This document shows positions 1 through 13,789 of a DNA stretch of 64,000 nucleotides, piece after piece. The translations under genes were made by a program, and so were the position numbers. The notes beneath the pieces are model-generated. The model did no database searches and was not told the origin of the DNA. It saw only the letters and a list, made by a program, of their open reading frames with translations. This DNA is from Cyanoderma ruficeps (taxonomy: Eukaryota > Chordata > Aves > Passeriformes > Timaliidae): positions 21,386,696 to 21,450,695 of the forward strand of contig VZDJ01007753.1 in the NCBI GenBank assembly GCA_008694505.1, written 5' to 3'. Position 1 is the first letter of the stretch. Every line of letters begins with the position of its first letter.

Positions 1-3000
1 AAATCACCATATTATCACCAAGTAGTCTTATTTTAAATTTGTATGTTTTTCATAGATCCAGAAGACGTGAATAAAGCCTCTGAACATGAAAATTACTCCA
101 AAAGAATCATGCAAGTACTCCTGTCCCAAATTACAAATAAACATTACCAGCCTAAATCATCTTTTATACAGCCAAACATTGTAACCTAACACAATCACTT
201 GCAAAAATTGCTAACAGAAGGCACTCAAATACAAAATTCAAATTTTATACTAATTTCTACATTTAGAAGTGGCAGCTGAGGCCAATTTTGCAAATTAATT
301 TTGCAAATGATCAGTTGGATGTTGGCATTGTGGTACCAAAAGCAAATTAGCTTATAAGCACATAGATTTCCATTTTATTTACACAATGGACTAAAATCTA
401 ATCAATGTGCTAATTTCCCCCCTCAAGTCTCTTATTCTGTAATGCAGTGTTGCAGAGAAATTTTACAGATACACAACAAACATAAAACTATCCCTGTAAA
501 AAGAATTGCATCTTGGTTATATGGGGGTTTTGCTTGTAGCTGACCATGAGAACTGGAACTAAAACCAGAACAGCATTACACCTACTCTGAACTTTTATTA
601 CACTTTTAGTCCACAGTCCACACAAAAATGATGCTCATAACACAATAATGTTATAGTGATGAGGTGAAAAAAATGTATGACATACATTTAATCTACTGTA
701 ATTTAATATAATGTCTAATATATAGCATAAAATACTTCTTTTGTCCTGAGTTCCTTCACATGAAGATTGATTACATATATGTACTTAAAAGCATCAGGTT
801 ATGATTCTGCTGTAAACTACGGAACCACATAATCAATACATGTTTGAATATCTTGTATACACTGTGGTTCACTATGGGACAATCCATCAGATAGAAGCCT
901 ATCTGTGCTTGCATGTGGTGCAGACCTCTTGGCACCAAAGCTCCATCCATAAAGAAAACAGAGGTACTTAGCAGGCTCCAGTGTGCTATATATACATGTA
1001 AGTTTAAACCAACTGCCAAGAATTCCCCTGACTGACTACAAACCAATCTTTTTTATATTAATATAAAGGATTGTTTCCTTTAGGTATAAATGTCCAGGAT
1101 CATTTGAGGGTTTTTCCTTTCTTTCCAAAAGAGCTGCAGACAATAGCACCTGCTCTGGTGCCATAATTTAGCACACTTGAGTGATTTAATAGCATCAGCA
1201 AAGCTCATTCCTTATAAACTCTGATAAACAGTGCACTCAGCAAAGACTACAATAATAAAAATGAAATGCAATGAATAGATGAAGTTGGGGTATTATGTAC
1301 TGTAACTCTCATTAGTTGCGTTTGTTTTGGTATTATAACATTACTGATTTAAAGAAACATACTAGGATTAAATACACTGCTGCTACCAAGTCAAAATATT
1401 GGGATATAAACATACACAGTCAGCTACAAAAATAGCAGAAGATCAGTTTCTTGAACCTTGAGGCAGAGCCTGAAAGAAGACAAGGAACTAAGTATCAAGA
1501 AAATTTTCATAATTTTCTAGCCAAAGGAATCATGAGAGACATCGTTGTTAAATTATTCGAACCAGGACTATCGAAACTCCAGAATAGTACAGACAACACC
1601 CTTGTGCTGAGAAAGGATGAGCTAGATAAATCTATGGGGTTTTTTCCATATCTCCTTACTTATATGAACAGGCTTTTCTGTGCCACATACTAGAAAAGAA
1701 AACACTCCAAAACAATCAGCTCCCTTTCACATGCAGGATTTCTGTGAGCATTTATTATTAGGTATTTCACATTCCTACAGGATAAACTAGAGGTTTAGGT
1801 CTCTTGGGCTAAGATCAGCATTGTCCTAAGTAAGCTCTGAATTTCATTGAAAATATATGCATACATGTAGTCATCTAGCACTAGTCTTGAACTGTTGCAG
1901 GGTGGAAAACAAAAAAGGAACAATGCCTCTCACCACTATTATGATTCTGGAAAAGTATTTTATCAGCTGATTTCAGTTAGAGATCCTTGGAATGATTAAA
2001 AGTTTAAAGTGCATACATTTCAGCTCTTTTCTTTGTAAGAGCAATACTGTCTGTATGGGTTTCCCACCCATGCAGACAACATAACCACTCCATTCTTAGA
2101 GGACAAAAAAAAGGAAAAGAAACATAAAGAGAAACTAATTTCTTGCAGGTATTGAATATTTCCCTGATAAAACACATCAAATGGAAATGCTGTTTAATCC
2201 ACTGAAGTTTTAGCTGCTGCTACCCATCTACTGGTAGTGTAAAGCACAGTGGGAACAATCTATGGAGAGCAATCCTCCATGTCAAATACAAAGAGGCAGC
2301 ACTTCCCCCCAGAAGAATCAGTTTAAGAAAGTCAATGAGAATGGATTTTCAAAAGTGAAAAATTGTTGCAGAACATTTAAAGAGAAACAAGAGGACAAAT
2401 TTACCTTTCAGTCTCATTGAAACCATTTCCCATGTCACAGTGAAGATAAAGTTACACCAATTACAAATTCAGAAAAGAGGCAGTCTGGCCAATCTTAGCT
2501 TGGAGATACAAAATAGGAAGGATCATGAGTATGTGTTGTGAGTAAATAAATCCCAAATCCCAAGTTAAAGCCCTTTACATAGAGAGTCATACTGGGTGCC
2601 TCAGAGCGTCCAAGCCCCTCGCAGATTCACAGGGGAATCTTCTCTCTGAGCAAAAACCACATCTCTGATCTTGACCTGTACAAACTCCAAGCAAATATGA
2701 GCTGCAAGGGAAGCCTGGTATAGCTTATACCATTTGCCCAAGGTTCCCGAGGGAGCAAATACGTATTAATCAGAGATGTAATACTGTACTTCCTACTTTG
2801 CAAAATCTTTTGTTAACCTGGATTATTTGTTCTTATCACTGGGAAAAACCTTCAAGATTGTTTAGTGTCTCCTCAACAAGTCAGAGATACATCTTTTTCC
2901 CTTCACAGTGTCAGCTTCCCATACTGCTATCCTGCACTTTCATCCCTAGTCATCTTATCTACATTTGTTGTGTCATTGTCTCATTCAAAAGGAACATCTT

Positions 3001-3280
3001 CCCAATCGAAGGCAGGTTTGACAGAATGCTTCCCAGTGCTCTTACATGTTAAACTGGGACACCATCCACTAACTTTCTTTTTATTTTCCTTTATTATGTG
3101 CAGGACCACCCATCATGTAAACTCTGAAAAAACCCTGAATGCAGAAAATGCATTTACATTTTCCTAACCCTTTTTAACACTTCTAAAGGCTTTACTGCCC
3201 CACTGCTGTAATTATAATTCTGCTAGCTTCATCCTAGAGAGTCCTATCCTGCTTACTGAAATTGATTAAGCACAGGAAGT

Positions 3281-3756
3281 TGTGGGAAATGGATTTGTAG
3301 AGAATTCTTAAAGCCTGACAAAAGGCTCACATAGTCTTGTGCATCTGTATGCAAAACCTTGAGATAAAGTATGCTGAATTAGAAAGGCCATGGAATAGGA
3401 CAGACATTGTTGAGACAGAAATTGTAGAAACAAGTTGCAAATTATGACCTTGCAAATAAACTAGATATTTTGGAGAAATAGAACTATGAAAGATGTTATG
3501 TAGCAAGACCCACGTGGGGTATTTTAATAGATAATTGGCTTAGAAGCATTAACAGCATTGTGTGGCAAAAGCTGATAGGCCAAAAAACGCTTATAATATA
3601 TTGAAAATACGAAATAGTTTGGCTTCTGATTGTGATGGTGGGAATTGTAACATTTATATTGTCTCACCCTTCTCATGAGACTGAAAATGGAGTAAAAGTC
3701 TTTAAAACGCCTCTCAGGAGCCCCATCTCTGGGTCAGAAAAATGATTTTTCTGACA
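3281..3756 (+). mobile_element. ERV long terminal repeat (avian ERVL-like)
   Basis: A 476-base segment begins TGTGGGAAAT and ends TTTTTCTGACA, so it has the TG...CA ends of a retroviral LTR. It carries a GAGTAAAAGTCTTTAAAACG stretch near the end, where the R/polyadenylation region would be. It is followed three bases later by a primer-binding-site-like sequence, which fixes its orientation as plus and its identity as a 5' LTR. The text resembles a common avian ERVL-type LTR as I remember it; the exact subfamily is not established. No matching 3' LTR was seen downstream, so this is a truncated provirus rather than a solo LTR. It lies antisense within SCG5 intron 2. Confidence 0.7.
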
Positions 3757-3830
3757 AATTGGTGCCCCGGTGTATGGCAGATAACTCAGCTAATTTGTCA
3801 ACTTGTCAGAATGCCCCAAAGTAATTTTTT
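3757..3830 (+). other. ERV primer-binding site and leader remnant
   Basis: TGGTGCCCCG at 3760-3769 is the exact complement of the 3' end of elongator tRNA-Met, including its CCA tail. The next bases (GTGTATGG) fit the continuing tRNA complement only with one inserted base and two mismatches. This is the expected place for a minus-strand primer site directly after an LTR. The leader that follows decays quickly into sequence with no gag or pol reading frame. The right boundary is approximate. Confidence 0.6.
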
Positions 3831-5727
3831 TGTAAACTACTACTAAAATGCCGGAAAAAACCTTTTTCCAACCGAAGTCAGAACTGAAAAAAATTATAAA
3901 TTATCACATTTTGTCTATTCCACAGAAGCTGCTAAATAAGAGAAGAGGGAAGGAGAAAAAGCATAGGAGAACAAAGAGTGGAAAAATGCAAACCTAGCCA
4001 ACTTCCTTAACCATTCAAGAGCATGCCTCGAGAAACACAAAAACACCACAGCTATACATGGTCAGCTTGTCTTCTCCTTAATGACACAAAGTTTCTTAAA
4101 ACTATAAAGACTAATTTTCTATTTCTCTGCAGAGGGACAATTTTTTTCTAAAGCCTTAAGCACACATCACACAATCACTGACCTTGCTTTCAGCAAATAA
4201 TATCCAATACTTTAATTACAAACAGCACAAATATTTAAGGTATGAAAGGCTCTTATTGTGAAATGGTTAGGACCAAAGTAATGCCCATGCCTCTCACAAT
4301 AAATTTATAACAGTAGCTTATATGTCATTATTATTCAAATTGTATACACAATAAAAATCCAGCAGCCCACTTGCTGACAAAGCAAAAAAAAAAAGCAAAC
4401 TCTTATGCTTGCCTTGTTTGAACAGTCCTCTAATGGAGCATATTAACTTGTCCTTCAGTTGAGCAGTGGCTTTTGCACTTCACCATTTGGATAAGCCTAC
4501 TCATCTCACACACACAGTGGATTGTGCAGCACCCAGCTATGGGCCCCTCTGCCGCCCTGCCCTGCAGCCACCACACACCAACAGAGTGAAAAAAAAAAAC
4601 AACAAAGCCAACAAATTGCACCCTCCTGTCACTGCCACAGCACAACCTCACTACTGACCCCGCGTGCAGCACGTGGTTCTGGGAAACAGGGCAACGAAAG
4701 GAAATCAGTGACCTTCTTTATCCCATGAGGGATGGGACACTATTTCAATCCTATAAATGTACATGTGCCAACCAAAGACTGGAACACTTCATTCACTGGC
4801 ACTTTATTCACTTGACATCAGCTACATGAGAAATCCAAACGCTCCATCGTGTCAACACATTCAGAAAAAAATACTCCTTTCACTCCAGTAATGTGAAGCC
4901 TGGATGCACCAGAAACATCCAGAACATCCATGTTTTGTCTGTGTTGCGCCGCTGAACTTCAGAAAATTTTTGTGTCCATTTCCCCATTCATATTCATTCA
5001 ATTCCATTTTCCATGCAGACGGCTCATGGAGCCCCAGCTGGTTCTCCAGCAGGTTTAAAACCTTCCCATGCCTGTCTGACAGCTGCTACAAGGCAGATTT
5101 CCCAACTGCTCCCAAGGACCTCCTTGTGAGCATTGCCAGTGTGGAGCTAGAAGGCTCCAGCATCTGTCCTGGTGAGCCAGCATTACCTCAGAACTCCAAA
5201 AGCAGAGGCCTTGCCATGCAAAACCACCCCAGTCAAGACAAGGATTCTTTTGCACTTGGATAAAAGCACTGGCAGACAACAAAGACGCCACAGAGTGGAG
5301 AAATGAAGAGCCCTGGCAGGTAAGACCAGGCCCAATGCTGCTCTCTGGTGCTGCAGAAGGGACTCAGATCAGCTAACTTGATGTACTAAAGCACCCCGAG
5401 CGGAAGAACCAGCTTCTTCAGCTGACAGCATTCTTCTTCTCATTCATGCCTGCAGCTGAGAGCAGTGCTGAGCACACACACCATCGCAAGCATAGGGGAA
5501 AAGCTCGGGAAACCTCTGGACAGTGCCAGAGAGCCTATCTCCTGGCAAAACACCAAAATCAAGCAGAGTAAGAGTCTCTTCTTTCTCTAGTTTTCTGAAG
5601 TATCTCTTCATAGAACCAAGTAAACTTAAAAGTATTTTCTTACTGCAAGTTAATTTACAATTCAGGTGGGACCATGGGAAATGCAGCTGATTTTGTGAAA
5701 AAATTAAGGTATAAATCCTAGCATGCT

Positions 5728-6080
5728 CACAGAATCACAGAACATGCTGAGTTGGAAGGGACACACAGGGATCATCGAGTCTGACTCCTCACTCTGCATA
5801 GCACACCCCAGGAGTAATACCATGTGCCTGACAGCATTGTCCAGAAGCTTCTTGATCTCTGTGACCACAACCCTGGGGACCCTGTTCCAGTGCCCAACCA
5901 CCCTCTGTGTGAAGAACCTTTCCCTAATATCCAACCTCTTGACAACCTCAGGCCATTCCCTTGGGCCCCGTCACTGCTCAACACAGGAAAAATCAGTGCC
6001 TGCCCCTCCTCTTTGCCTCATGAGGGATTTGTAACTGCAATGAGATCTCCTCTCAGTCTCCTCCTGAGAGACAAGCCCAG
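5728..6080 (-). mobile_element. CR1 LINE, 5'-truncated 3' end
   Basis: The plus strand opens with the reverse complement of the CR1 3' terminus (CACAGAATCACAGAA, then GAGTTGGAAGGGA). The minus strand encodes the last part of the CR1 ORF2 protein, including RERFFTQRVVGHWNR, which is typical of the C-terminal end of avian CR1 reverse transcriptase. The copy is heavily 5'-truncated, as most CR1s are, and carries stop codons and frameshifts. It shares a diagnostic stretch (CATGTGCCTGACAGCATTGT on the plus strand) with the copy at 33.3 kb, so the two belong to related subfamilies. Confidence 0.9.
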
Positions 6081-7511
6081 AAAAAAAATTTGAGAACAAG
6101 AGCTCATCAGAATTTCACCAATCTTCACTCAGAGAATCACTCAGGGATTTTTTAAAATACTTTGGGACCATATTCCAGTGGTAGATGGAATCTCAGAGAT
6201 TTGTATTAAATTTCTCTATACCTTCTGCCAATATTAGAAAACATAGTTACTATAAAGCATCAGACAATACAGAAGTCATCTTACCTCTCCTACTGGATTT
6301 TTTCCCTCTACTAATATGTACAAAAAATAATTGTGGCTACAAATTCCATTCTAATTGATTGTATCTATCTTTAGATACATGACAATCTACTTAACTCAAA
6401 ATCCCTACAGACCTGCCATCTTTCTTTCCCAAAAGCTGCTTGAGATGGGACTCTTTCTTCTTTCGTGGCATCTTTTAAAGATGAATTTATGAACAGCAAC
6501 AGGAGTCTGTACGACATAACAGTGGTAGGAGTTTTATGAGCTACAGTCACTTTGTCTTAGTTCCTCAGCAGAAGTATGTGATGCCTGCACACTCTCCTGC
6601 AATCACAAGAGGAGGATGTTTCAAGAGAAGATTTCAAAGCCTCAGATCTAAATAGGTTCCTCAGTCAGATCCACCTGCAAAATAACAGAGATCTAGAGAG
6701 AAACGTGTGAGATTAATACTCATTTCTCTTGTGTCCTCCACTGACTGACTTCTCTGACCAGCGCACTAGATTTCAGAATTTCCCCTGCATGTTCCCAGCC
6801 ACGCTGAGAACACAGGAGTAGCACCTGCACCCCTCCTGCAGCTCTGGGGCATCAAGGAAGGGCTCTTCCCAAAGTTCAGTTGTGGCAGAGCTAATAGTGG
6901 TAACACCTACTGCCTTTGCTGGATCCTGCCCGTGCTCCTCAAGAGGAAAAGATGTGAAACACATAGAGGCAACCTGGTATGACCTCCAGGCAGCAGCACA
7001 AACACCAGCTTGGCTTTCTTATTATTCACTGCTGGTCATGACTTATCAACTCATACGGAATCAAGGATATTACAGGCCAAAATTTCAAAGATTTTTCCTT
7101 AATAAAAATAAAGTCACAACACCTCATCATTTTCCTGTTTGTGGAGTTAAACATTTTATGTGCAGTTTCTTCACCGACCTGTGTCATACCACTCAGATAA
7201 AGAAAATCGGCTGTAAGCCACTGCTGTCATTTGGCACCATCATTAGCTTTTAAATTCAGAAATTAGCATTCTAAGGCACCTGTCTTATGATATGCATCAC
7301 TGCCTGATACTCTAATTCTGGTTATATTTAACACTACAATTTGTTGAATAAAATGCAAAGAAAATAGGTATTTTTAGTCAAATCTATACAAATCTAGACA
7401 TGTACATATTGTTGTATAAAAAACTGTAGGGTTACCACTTCCACTTTATCTTAAAAATTTAAGATGTCCATATAAATTTTAAAATCATATTTCTGGGCTA
7501 TTAAGATAATT

Positions 7512-7672
7512 TGGAAAAAAACCCCAAAAAACAAAACCAAAAACCAACCAACCAACCAACCAAGCAAAACAAAATAAGAACNAACCAACCAAAAAACCCA
7601 CCAACCCCAAAAAATGAAAAAACCCCACCAAAACCAAAAAAAAACAAACCAAAAACCACCACAACAAAGAAA
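7512..7672. repeat. A/C-rich low-complexity tract with one ambiguous base
   Basis: About 160 bases are almost purely A and C on the plus strand, with runs of AACC, CAAA and CCAAAA units. One undetermined base (N) lies at 7582. The long open frames across it, rich in Lys/Pro/Asn on one strand and Phe/Gly/Trp on the other, come from composition and are not genes. The N probably marks sequencing or polishing difficulty in the tract. Confidence 0.85.
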
Positions 7673-8483
7673 TCGGCCTCCCTGGCTGTGGGAGGTCTGC
7701 CCTGTGCAGCCAGCCCCAGACTCTGACACTGCTCCCCATGGATGCTGGCACAGACTCTGGCACAGAGCACCCAAGCTGCGGCAAAGAGGGTGCAGCTGCC
7801 ACACTGCTGTGCTTGCTGACCCCCAAATATCCTACAATTATTACTTGCAGTCACCCAAGGAAGTCCAAATACACTGGGGTATAAGCATAGCACACGTCAG
7901 CCTGAAAGTGAGTGAGTGCAAAGGTCATTTCTGCACTGCTTTCGCTGAGGGAGCTCATCAACAAAAGTTTTTGCAGCTTTCTAATATGAAGATTTTACTG
8001 TTCTTGTAGGAAACCAGTACCTGTCTTGCAGGACAGAGAGCAAAGTAATACACTTACTTACTAAGAAAACCTTTACTTTTCTTACTAGCAAAATGTAAAC
8101 ACAATAGACACTACTAACATGCATGAGTAATCTGCATAATTTTATGGACAGTAGGTTTGATGTAGAGTGTTATTTGTACAGTCAGTGCTGACAAGCCATT
8201 AATTACCAGTTGTTAGTAGACATTTGCATAATGTTCCAGACTCTCTTGAATTTTATCATTTTAATCTGACAAACAGTAACTACACTTTTCTAAAACAATA
8301 AACGTACTTACTTCCTTTCAAAACAATCAAATAAATCCCAGCCTTTTCCCAGTAGCTATGAGGAGTCTCTGCAGGAGAATCAAAAGCCTCCCTAAGAGGC
8401 ATTGTATTTTTTTAATTTCCTTATACCTACCTACAATCACGATTTAAGAGACATCGTTTAATGTTGCCACTGAGGTTGACAGC

Positions 8484-8501
8484 ATTATTATTATTATTAT
8501 T
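8484..8501. repeat. (ATT)n microsatellite, 6 units
   Basis: Six tandem ATT units lie inside SCG5 intron 2. The run is short and has no coding meaning. Confidence 0.7.
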
Positions 8502-11500
8502 CTGCAGACCAAAGACTTCACTCTGGGCTGTCATGCCAGCACCTTTATCAACACTCACTTCGTCTGAAGTGGTTTTAAGAAATAAAAACAACTAAATCAA
8601 ACACAAACAAACGAACCACACGAGGCTTTCTGTTGTACTGAATTTATGGTAGGCAATGATATTTGCAAAAGGAAAATGGGACTTTACGTTTTCAATTATT
8701 AAGTGCTATAAACTGCTCAAGATGAGCTACTGGTGCCCCCGTGTGTTTAAGTGAGATTTTTGCTGTTGTCCTATGCAGGGCCCGAAATTCACATTATAGC
8801 CTTATTCCCTTCCACTCCTCAGGAAAACAACTGAAAACCAAACAATAACAAACAAAAAAACCCTCTTAAATATTGGCACAAAATTGTAAGCATGCAAAGA
8901 TAGAAAAAAAAGTGTGATCTCTTACTCCATAAATGCCCTGCCAGACAGAAGAATTAACTTCTATGTTTTTTGAAATGTTGAATGCATTTTATTTTATTCT
9001 TATGTTCTCTTTTAACATAGATGCATCCCTCTTCTTATCTGTAGAAAGCTTGAATACAGCCCAATAAGGCTTGCATAACATTTGTGCAGTTTGATAAGCT
9101 GAACAGTAAGTACAGAAACACAGCTACTCATTAAAAATTCCTATTTTGCTTTTCTGTATTTTCCAATCTTTTTATAGATGCTGCTAAGTGATTACAATAT
9201 AGCTTTCTGATAAGATGAATTAACAAGGAGAGTAAATATTATTAGAGAAATAAGACTAGCTAATACGAGTTTATTACTTTTTGGAATCGGGGGATGTACA
9301 GAAAGAGAAATCTATTAAGTGGCCAGCAAAAAGCAGCTGTTCCCAAGACATCCCTTCCAGGTACTAAAAACATTTTCACTTGACCCTCCTCATGCAGGAT
9401 CTGTTTGGCTCCTGCCATGCTGCTGTGCCATGCACCATCTGCTGGCTGCAGTACATGAGCAGAGGGAATCAGCCAGCAAATTCCCATTTCTGGGACATAT
9501 TTGTCCTATTGCATTTAACTAGCAGAGCCCTAGCAAAGGAATAAAGCTCACGTTGCCTCTGTACCTCCCTGAACTTCACAGTAATTTCCTGGTACATTAA
9601 ACTTTCTAACAGGCATTTTCTAGACACTGCTCCTATGTTAGCAGCTCTGACCTGAAGTAACAGCAAATTGACAAATGCAAAGTAAAGGATTTAAAAAAAA
9701 AAAAAAGAAGCCATCTGTTTATAGATTTCAACACAAAAAAATCAGAAATTTCTTTCAGTTAACAAGCTGTAATTTCTTTTTATCCATCAGCAAGAAAACT
9801 ACTCGATCACTTCAAAAAGAAAGCACAAGCTACTAAATGTATTTTCTGAAAAGTGTCCTTTTTTTTTTTTTAGTTTTCTTTGGCATAGAATATGCTTGTG
9901 ACTGAACTTTCTACAACCAAGTCAGCCCTAAACTTTTTTTTGGGGGGGAAGGGATAAGGTGGGTGTGAAGGTAAGGATGGGAATGGTCATGTATAGTTCC
10001 TTGCAACACATCCATCCTCTGGTTTTTAGCATTTTAAAGTCAAAATACAATGACTAACACCAGAAAAAATATAGGAAGCTGAGACGGAAAATGAGCATGA
10101 TGAGGAAATGTGCATGTGAACTAACAGCAATAATATTTCTGTTGTGTATTAAATTATTAAGCTCTTATTCATAGAAATAATAATAGCATGGGAAATGTTA
10201 TTATAATAATCACTTAAATTTGCAAACTGATGGGGCTATTTCTGACAAAAACCTTTTGTTAAGTAAAACAATTTTCCGTAGGAACATACTAAATTTATTA
10301 AGGTCTAATTGATAGAGGGTTGTTTTTATGCTGAGAAGCAGTACCTAGTCAAAATGAGAAACAAATGCACTCCACAGCAGTTGGGGCCTTAATATGAGAA
10401 TGCAGGCATGGAATGAACTTGTTTCTAGAATTTTCACATTGGTCACTGAAACCTGCAGTCTGAAAATTGGTTGGAAGTCAACACTTCTGGCAGCTCAAAA
10501 TTTCTGGTAAATAATAAGCATTTCATACCCAATTTTACTGTCCATTACTTTCAGGCAAAAAATCCCACTGAAGACAGAGGAGTAGCTCAGAAGAGTAGCT
10601 GGTGAATTACCACTTTGCCATGATGGTATTTATCATGTTTTGCTGTGACGCATTCTAATAATTGTAAAATCTCTTTCTTTCCTTCCCACTTAGTTTTCCT
10701 TTCTATTATCATGTAGAATCTTTTAAGCGCTTGCACACAGAATTATGTGATAATAATGTGAATATCCTATGGAAAGTCCACAGGTGAAATCTTCAGAATG
10801 TGAAACCTTGTACTGATGTTATTTAAAAACATATGGACTTATTTTTTCAGAACGAAATGCAAGTTTTGATGGATTAGCTATCCTGTAATTCATGGTCTAT
10901 ATTTAAAAATGGACTCATGGTGAAAATTCACTGGATTATATGTACTTTTTAAAAAAAGCAGTATGAGAAAATATTGTGTTCAATGATGTAAGACTACACT
11001 AACCTTGAAACTGCAAACAACACTTTCTTAGGTTGAAGTTTCTAATCACTTTTAGACATGCATCTGTAGACAGACACACATCACCACGACAAACCAAAGA
11101 AAGAGTAAGTGATTGCTATTTGAAAAACTCACCACAGAATGCTCTGTAAAAAGTAACATTTGATACAAAGGTCTTTCTTGCTTGCCTATTTCTACACTGA
11201 CTGATAGTGTTCACTCCACAAGACCATTTTACTTTTGCAGAAATTCCTCAATAGGCTGTTAAACATCCATGGTGGGCTTGGGGGAAAAAAAAAAGTCATC
11301 CTCATCTGAGCAAGAGGGGAAAGTTAAATATGATAAATCCACTAGATTTATCACCTTTTGGTTTTAGTCTGTTACACATACAGATGGATTTTTTTATTAA
11401 AAAAAAAAGGAAAAACAAAGAAATATTTATCCAGCCTGCTGTTTGTGGAAGACTGTACAGACAACCGGTAAACTAGCATTACTTCAATCTCACAAACACT

Positions 11501-12771
11501 AGAAAACTTCTGATACTTATACAAAGAGATGCATAGTCTGATTTTGCTACCACTGCCATTAGAAAGTAACATCAAACAGCTGAAATTAAATATTTGCCAG
11601 AGATTCGGGCTTGCTTATATTTTCTAAGGTTTCTCTTTTAAAAAAACAACTTCTAGGGAAAAGAGGAAAATGGAGAGTAAAATTACTCACTTCTACCATC
11701 TGTCCTAATTTCCACATGTATGAACATTCATAAGGGAAAAAAGGGTAGAGACCAAATAATGCTCTTTAAACTTAGTCTCTGCTATTTAAGTTTGCAGATG
11801 AACACGTGTCCATCAAAGCTTCTTTGGAAAAGATATAAACTTAGGTCTGCAATTATGTGGTAGAAATGCCTATTCAGCTTTAATCCTCTCCTGGGCCTCC
11901 ATTAAAGCAATTTTATCTGCTAGGACTATCTGTAGATCTGAATGAGGATAAAACAGAGAACACAGACTTGGGAACTGTGGAGTATTACTGCACTGTGTCA
12001 GATTGATTTCATTCTGAGAGGAAGGTTGAAGAGTTCTGCCCTGTTTTGATGCTGACACATAAACAATAATATTTGGAGTTTCGCACCTTCAACCTCTTTT
12101 TGTCATGCCAAAATAAAAGCTAACAATAATATTGTAGCATTTGAGCCAGATATTTCAAATTATTTACATAGCTATAGAAGACTGACTCCAAGGAAAACTT
12201 ACACAGTGTGAGATCAGAGGTACTGGCCAAAAAAAACAAAGTTGAGCCCAGAGCATTCAACACACTTTTGAGGTGCTACTTGTGGACACAGGGAGAGGAG
12301 CACCCCCAAGGTAAGGTTTATCCCTTTATCTCACACGGCACCACAAACACTTGATCTCTTCTGGTTTCCAAATGTTTCTAAAAATCCATGGAATCTGGAC
12401 TCCATAGATAATATTTGTTTCATGTGAAATATATATGTAATATATTTATAGACAATATTCAGGAATAATTTAGCAAACCCATTGTTTTAAAGCACTAGAG
12501 ATCAGACAATGCCAAAACAACACAACTTTTTCTGCAAAGCCTGTACATTACAAAACCCCACTACTTCTGCCAAGAGCATTACATTAAGGAAGGTGGAAGA
12601 TGGATGGTGATTTTAAAACAAAGATGAAGCAACAACATGGTGAAGAAGTCTATGATTCTGATTCCTGAGTCTTTAAGCTCAGGATATTCTTTCTGCATCT
12701 ATAAACAAAACATTAATTATTACCAAAGCATACTAATAAATTAATCATAACTCAAATTAGAAATAAGCTAC

Positions 12772-13003
12772 CTTCAATGCTCTGTGGACCAACAAGATTC
12801 GTAGCCTGGTGTGCTGGATATTCTACCCGGGGTCTGGCAATGCCCAATTGCTCCATAACCCCATGGAGGAGCCTCTGAATATCTGCTTCAGTAACCCTGT
12901 CAGGTGTCCTAGGGCTGTGGCTAAAAGCTGAAGCCAATCCAAATGCCAGCAGAAATATCATGTTGCAAAGCAAGGTAGTTATCATAGTGGCAGCCAGTTT
13001 CAT
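12772..13003 (-). CDS. SCG5: SCG5 (neuroendocrine protein 7B2), first coding exon
   Basis: 7B2 is a secretory-granule protein that chaperones and inhibits prohormone convertase 2 in the regulated secretory pathway of neuroendocrine cells. This exon encodes residues 1-77 plus one base. The ATG lies one base inside the exon, after an acceptor reading TTTTTGACAG at 13005 upward. Residues 1 to about 26 form a hydrophobic signal peptide (core [19 protein letters not shown]), with likely cleavage after Ala26. The mature N-terminus then reads [28 protein letters not shown] and [20 protein letters not shown], nearly identical to mammalian 7B2. The donor is GAAG|GTAGCT, with the exon ending at 12772 in phase 1. 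The PC2-inhibitory C-terminal peptide and the furin site lie in later exons outside the window. The neighbour ARHGAP11A is transcribed in the same direction, as in mammals. Confidence 0.95.
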
Positions 13004-13789
13004 CCTGTCAAAAAGAAAGGAATTTAATTATAAATTACAGTGAGGGGAAAAAAGTCCTATACACACGTTGGAAATAACATCTGATCCTACTATTGGGCTT
13101 TACAGTTTATCAGCACAGGTTCTAGGGGCAGCTGGAAGTCTAGCCGGCTGGAAACCGGGTGGGGGGAGCCAGGGAGGGAATAGAGTGGATATGTTCTTCT
13201 CTTCTAAAAGAAAAATTGAGCAGCAAACTGCAGAAATCAATATGCTGATTTGCATTTTCCCATAACATTAATTAATAGTCACTGCAAACAAAATGAATCC
13301 ACTTCTTCATTTCAGTAGAACACGTCATCCTCTCATCCACTCCTCCATGTTTATTATGCTATTTATAAAGCTCCGGTCTAAAAACCAAGAACTCTTCATC
13401 CAGAACTGTTTTCCAGGCTCTGCTCTTGCATTGACTGAAAAATCAGTAAGAGACTGCCGAAGAACCAGGATATATTTTGTTTGTACCTTAAGACAAAAGG
13501 TTTCTGACTTCAAATGCACCGTCTTTCCCACCTGAAGCCAACCGGTTTCATTTGTTTCCTTGAATCCCTTTCACTAAATGGCTGCACAGTGTAGTTTAAT
13601 TAGGGAAAAAAATACCCAAAGCAAACAACAAAAAAACCCAAAACACAACAAGCAAGTACCGCTTACGGTCCTTTGATAGGCTGAATTTTAATCAAAATGC
13701 TTGTTTTCTTAAAGCTCCTTTCCCCCTCACAGCAGAGACTAATTAAAATGCATCACCTTCCAGTCTCCTGGATAAACAAAACCCCCTCG

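Larger units (their letters stand above)
1..12771 (-). other. SCG5: SCG5 intron 2 (5' part), no exon seen
   Basis: Everything left of the SCG5 coding exon on this strand reads as intron. It is AT-rich, with only short chance ORFs. I looked on the minus strand for the next 7B2 exon, which in mammals follows the residues SIEG and contains a GNIPNIVAELTGDN-like stretch, and did not find it, so the intron is longer than 12.7 kb and the remaining coding exons lie outside the window. The recognisable contents are an ERV LTR near 3.3-3.8 kb, a CR1 near 5.7-6.1 kb, an A/C-rich tract near 7.5 kb and a short ATT repeat at 8484-8501. I see nothing else I can name in the rest. Confidence 0.7.

Noticed and set aside
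7451..8009. Several 110-130 codon ORFs on both strands around the A/C-rich tract
   Set aside because: They are created by the low-complexity tract, cross an N, and encode Lys/Pro/Asn or Phe/Gly/Trp runs without any domain.
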